59,831 nucleotides of DNA from an uncultured Collinsella sp. (lineage in GTDB: Bacteria > Actinomycetota > Coriobacteriia > Coriobacteriales > Coriobacteriaceae), in NCBI GenBank assembly GCA_902470895.1, contig CABRID010000002.1:1-59831 (forward strand), written 5' to 3'. The notes below the pieces were generated by a model. It did no database searches, was not told the DNA's origin, and was given only the letters and a program-made list of their open reading frames with translations. Both the position numbers and the translations under genes were made by a program. This document shows positions 56,831-59,831 of this stretch, one piece after another. Position 1 is the stretch's first letter; each line of letters begins with the position of its first letter.

Positions 56831-57586
56831 TTAGATGTCGAACACGTAGCGCGAGCCCACAATCTTTTGGCGTCCGAGCAGCAGGGGCTGCCCGTCCTCG
56901 TCGGTAAAGTACGCCTCCATATAGAAGAGCGGCTCGCCGACCGGCACCTCCAGCAGCGAGGCCGCCTGAGCATCGGCAAGCGCAATCTCCACCGTACAGG
57001 GGTCGGACTTGAGCGGCGCGCGGCCCGAATGCTCGGCAACGAGCGCAAAGATGGAATTGTCCGTGAGGTCCTTGTCGGCAAGCGTCTGCAGATAGGGATG
57101 GTCGGCCAGCACAAAGGCGTTGTTCTCGAGCATGACGGGCACGCCGTCTGCCGTGCGCACGCGCTCGACCACGATGAGCTCGCAACCGGGTTCCACCCCA
57201 AAAAACGCCGCGTCCTCGCGCGTCGCCGCAACCACCGTGCGCGACACCAGACGTGCTCCGGCCACCATGTCGTTGGCAGCGCAACCCTCGGAAAAGCTCT
57301 GAACGTCACCCTTCTGGACAATCTTGCGCTTGAGCTTGGGCGCGCACACAAACGTGCCCCTCCCCTGCTGGCGGTTGAGATACCCCGCGCGCGACAGCTC
57401 CTCGATGGCGCGGCGCACAGTGACGCGTCCCACGCCGTAAGACTTCGCGAGCTCCATCTCAGAAGGAATGCGCGAGCCGGATGCGTACACGCCGCGCGCG
57501 ATCTCGCCCTTTAGGTCGTCCATTACCTGCTGGTACAGCGGCACGGCGGACACCTCAGTGCGCTCGGTTTTATTGTCGGATGCCAT
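56831..57586 (-). CDS. GntR/HutC family transcriptional regulator
   Basis: A 251-residue regulator. The N-terminal winged helix (PLYQQVMDDLKGEIARGVYASGSRIPSEMELAKSYGVGRVTVRRAIEELSRAGYLNRQQGRGTFV, about 16-80) matches GntR. The C-terminal UTRA domain (about 95-245; AAFFGVEPGCELIVVERVRTADGVPVMLEN) binds a small effector, probably a sugar phosphate. Start two bases after the recQ stop, with GGAG upstream. It likely represses the SIS gene through the four repeats at 56740-56821 and may be part of the recQ transcript. Confidence 0.9.
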   Translation of the reverse strand: MASDNKTERTEVSAVPLYQQVMDDLKGEIARGVYASGSRIPSEMELAKSYGVGRVTVRRAIEELSRAGYLNRQQGRGTFVCAPKLKRKIVQKGDVQSFSEGCAANDMVAGARLVSRTVVAATREDAAFFGVEPGCELIVVERVRTADGVPVMLENNAFVLADHPYLQTLADKDLTDNSIFALVAEHSGRAPLKSDPCTVEIALADAQAASLLEVPVGEPLFYMEAYFTDEDGQPLLLGRQKIVGSRYVFDI

Positions 57587-57588
57587 CG

Positions 57589-59568
57589 TTATGCTCCATT
57601 CCGTGCATGCTCGGACTCAAATTCTTCAATCGCCGCCATAAACTGCTCGCCAAAGGCATCGGCCTTTTTCTCGCCGATGCCGTTGACCTGGATAAGCTCG
57701 TCGCGCGTCTGCGGGCGTAGGCGGCACAGACCGCGCAGGGCTTTGTCGGAAAAGACCATGTACGGCGCCATCTCCAGCTCGGTCGAAATCTCCTTGCGCA
57801 GGGCACGCAGGCGCTCGAACAGCTCGGCATCGTCACCCACGCGCGGGCGCTGATCCAGCTCGGCCTCCTCACGCAGCAGATCCACCGCACGGCGGGCGCG
57901 GGTCGAGGCCTTGCGCTTGGACGCGCGACGCTTAACGGTAAAGGCAAACGCCTCGTTCTCGACCTCGCCGGCGCGCGGGCCCAGCCCCACGACCGGGTAC
58001 TGCCCCTGCGAGGTGGCCAGATAACCGCGGCCGCACAGCTGGCCGATGATGTCCTTGATGCGCCCGACCGATTCGCTCGACAGCTCACCGTAGCCGCGGT
58101 CCTCATCCAAATGCATCTGGCGAATGCGCTCGGTGTTGCCGCCGTGGAGCACGTCGGCGATCAGTGACTTGCCAAAGCGCATGGGACGCGTGGCCACATA
58201 GCGCACGGCGGCGCGGGCCATATCGGTGACGTCCTCGACCTCGAACTGCGTGAGGCAATTGCTGCAGTTGCCGCAGCCCTCGGCCTCATCCGTGGCGGTG
58301 CCGCCCGTACCGGCCGCGGCATGCTCGGCCGCGGCCTCGTCGCCAAAGTAGCGCAGCATGTATTCGCGCAGGCAGCCGGTGGTATTGCAGTAGCCCTCCA
58401 TCTGGCTGAGCAGACGATATCGATTCTGGAGCGCCCACGCGCGCTGCTCGTCGTCGAGCGCCTCGTCGGCAGCATCGCCGCGGTCGATCAGAAAGCGGCG
58501 CATGCGAAAATCGTTACCGTTCCACAGCAGGTGGCAGCTGGCCGGGTCGCCGTCGCGGCCAGCGCGACCAGCCTCCTGGTAGTAGGCCTCGATACTCTCG
58601 GGCACGTTGTTGTGAATCACGTAGCGCACGTTGGGCTTGTCGATGCCCATGCCAAAGGCGTTGGTGGCAACCATCACCTGGATATCGTCGTCGATAAAGG
58701 CGCGTTGGCTCTGGCGGCGGGCGTCGTTGCCCATGCCAGCATGGTAGCGGCCCACGCGAATGCCGCTGGGGTCCAGGGCCTCGGCAAGCTCCGCGGCCAG
58801 CACGTCGACCGTCTTGCGAGTCGAGCAATACACGATGCCGCTCTCGCTCGAATGCGCGATCACGTAGTCGCGCACCCACGCGGTCTTAGCCTTGTCGCCC
58901 ATCTCCTCGCAACCAAAGTAGAGGTTCTTGCGATCAAAACCCGTCACCACGGTCGCCGGGTTTTGCAGGCCGAGCATCTGCTGAATGTCCGCGCGCACAC
59001 GCTCGGTCGCCGTAGCGGTAAAGGCCGCCACGATGGGGCGCTGCGGCAGGGAATCAATAAACTCGCGAATCTGCAGGTAGGCGGGGCGGAAATCCTGACC
59101 CCATTGGCTCACGCAGTGGGCCTCGTCAATGGCCACGAGCGGCACGCCAATGCCGCCGTCCGCCGCGGCCTCCTGCGCAAAAGCTAAAAAGCGCGGCTCG
59201 AGCAGGCGCTCGGGCGCCACGTACATAAGCTGGTAGCGGCCCTCGCGCGCCCGCTTGAGCACGGTGTTTTGCTGAGCCGGGGTAAGGCTGGAGTTGAGAT
59301 AGCTGGGTCGCGCACCCGCCGCGAGCAACGCACGGGTCTGGTCCTCCATAAGCGACAGCAGCGGACTCACCACAAAGGTGATGCCGGGCAGCATGAGCGC
59401 GGGCACCTGGTAGCAAATGGACTTGCCGGCGCCCGTGGGCATAACGCCCAGCGCATCGCGACCGGCAAGAATCGCATCGACCATGCGGTCCTGCCCCGGG
59501 CGAAACGAGGTGTAGCCAAAATAGGCGCCGAGCGTGTCGAGCGCCATCTGCTGCATGCTATCGGTCAT
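57589..59568 (-). CDS. recQ: ATP-dependent DNA helicase RecQ
   Basis: A 659-residue 3'-5' helicase for recombination repair. It has the RecQ N-terminal aromatic motif, FRPGQ (23-27), Walker A MPTGAGKS (43-50) and DEAHCVSQWGQDFR (148-161). Helicase domain 2 ends YYQEAGRAGRDG. The zinc module is C-LREYMLRYFGDE followed by CGNCSNC. An RQC winged helix and a C-terminal HRDC domain (LRALRKEISTELEMAPYMVFSDKALRGL) complete it. Full length; the single HRDC is typical. It heads a recQ-gntR-SIS cluster with only two bases before gntR. Confidence 0.96.
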   Translation of the reverse strand: MTDSMQQMALDTLGAYFGYTSFRPGQDRMVDAILAGRDALGVMPTGAGKSICYQVPALMLPGITFVVSPLLSLMEDQTRALLAAGARPSYLNSSLTPAQQNTVLKRAREGRYQLMYVAPERLLEPRFLAFAQEAAADGGIGVPLVAIDEAHCVSQWGQDFRPAYLQIREFIDSLPQRPIVAAFTATATERVRADIQQMLGLQNPATVVTGFDRKNLYFGCEEMGDKAKTAWVRDYVIAHSSESGIVYCSTRKTVDVLAAELAEALDPSGIRVGRYHAGMGNDARRQSQRAFIDDDIQVMVATNAFGMGIDKPNVRYVIHNNVPESIEAYYQEAGRAGRDGDPASCHLLWNGNDFRMRRFLIDRGDAADEALDDEQRAWALQNRYRLLSQMEGYCNTTGCLREYMLRYFGDEAAAEHAAAGTGGTATDEAEGCGNCSNCLTQFEVEDVTDMARAAVRYVATRPMRFGKSLIADVLHGGNTERIRQMHLDEDRGYGELSSESVGRIKDIIGQLCGRGYLATSQGQYPVVGLGPRAGEVENEAFAFTVKRRASKRKASTRARRAVDLLREEAELDQRPRVGDDAELFERLRALRKEISTELEMAPYMVFSDKALRGLCRLRPQTRDELIQVNGIGEKKADAFGEQFMAAIEEFESEHARNGA

Positions 59569-59667
59569 GGTTTCCTAACGTCCAAGTCATCTGCCGCCGA
59601 TTATACGCCGCCACGCGGACCGGTGCCGCACGGCTGTCGGCCACGGGCAACGCAATCCAAAAGGAAC

Positions 59668-59760
59668 GAGCGTGGATTTTTGAACACTTTCCGGATGAGC
59701 GTGGATAATTTCCCACTTTGAGCCCGTCATCAAGCATAAAACGGGAGATTATCCACGCTC
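59668..59760. repeat. GAGCGTGGAT motif repeats and hairpin near the window end
   Basis: GAGCGTGGATTTTT at 59668-59681 is followed by a hairpin: GAGCGTGGATAATTTCCC (59697-59714) pairing with 59743-59760, 17 of 18 bases. The region 59569-59831 has no gene. Near the end, ACTAGTCATTGGGT (59769-59782) is the exact reverse complement of 37847-37860. Confidence 0.7.
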
Positions 59761-59831
59761 ATTCTGCGACTAGTCATTGGGTGTTCCTATAGTTTTGTCA
59801 ACCGTCGGGGCTACTCCCGGTAGGGCACCCG

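Overview
The window looks like chromosomal DNA from a high-GC, Gram-positive gut actinobacterium of the Coriobacteriia, most like Collinsella. This placement is inferred from gene content and protein style, not from a database search. Support comes from a Tad (Flp) pilus locus without an outer-membrane secretin, a T-box leader ahead of pheS, a DUF4012 envelope protein and compact minus-strand operons with strong GGAGG ribosome binding sites.

Layout. 1-10 kb is housekeeping: serS (cut by the window edge), a 57-residue membrane protein, proC, rlmH, an SPFH protein, tRNA-Leu(CAG), the rsmA-tatD pair, metG, rsmI, a GH5-like protein whose acid/base residue is replaced, and tRNA-Phe(GAA). 10.1-10.7 kb holds a small toxin-antitoxin-like pair. 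10.75-20.35 kb is one tightly overlapping Tad pilus operon of twelve genes, read from cpaB to a DUF192 gene. 20.6-24.7 kb holds rsgA and a P2-type cation ATPase with a structured leader that may hide its ribosome binding site. Pyruvate kinase follows on the plus strand, then a Vsr/DUF559-like nuclease-type protein and a zinc-dependent phospholipase C-like protein.

29.0-31.9 kb is an ECF metal transporter (NikMN-NikQ-NikO or the cobalt equivalent) with a NikR-type palindrome at its promoter. 32.0-36.1 kb is the T-box-controlled pheS-pheT operon, split by a large inverted repeat. Next come an M32 carboxypeptidase, glmM, a DUF4012 protein, an EamA transporter and tRNA-Val(GAC). 43.6-48.1 kb is an accessory stretch: a DUF5710 protein, a Cys-pair protein, an HNH endonuclease, an unknown protein and an AlbA_2/Schlafen-type regulator fronted by repeats. 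An M16C protease, a HicAB module, formyltetrahydrofolate cyclo-ligase, metA, an L-2-hydroxyacid dehydrogenase and a recQ-gntR-SIS cluster complete the window.

The intergenic DNA is unusually rich in repeats: a duplicated tRNA-Leu 3' end, a four-copy TTTGTCTCGATCTGTAACA motif, a GAGCGTGGAT motif family, a 45-base element shared between 1.2 kb and 52.8 kb, and several long hairpins. No complete insertion sequence, CRISPR array or obviously new multi-gene system was found. The best leads are the non-canonical Tad genes, the ATPase leader, the paired GntR-type operators and the repeat families.
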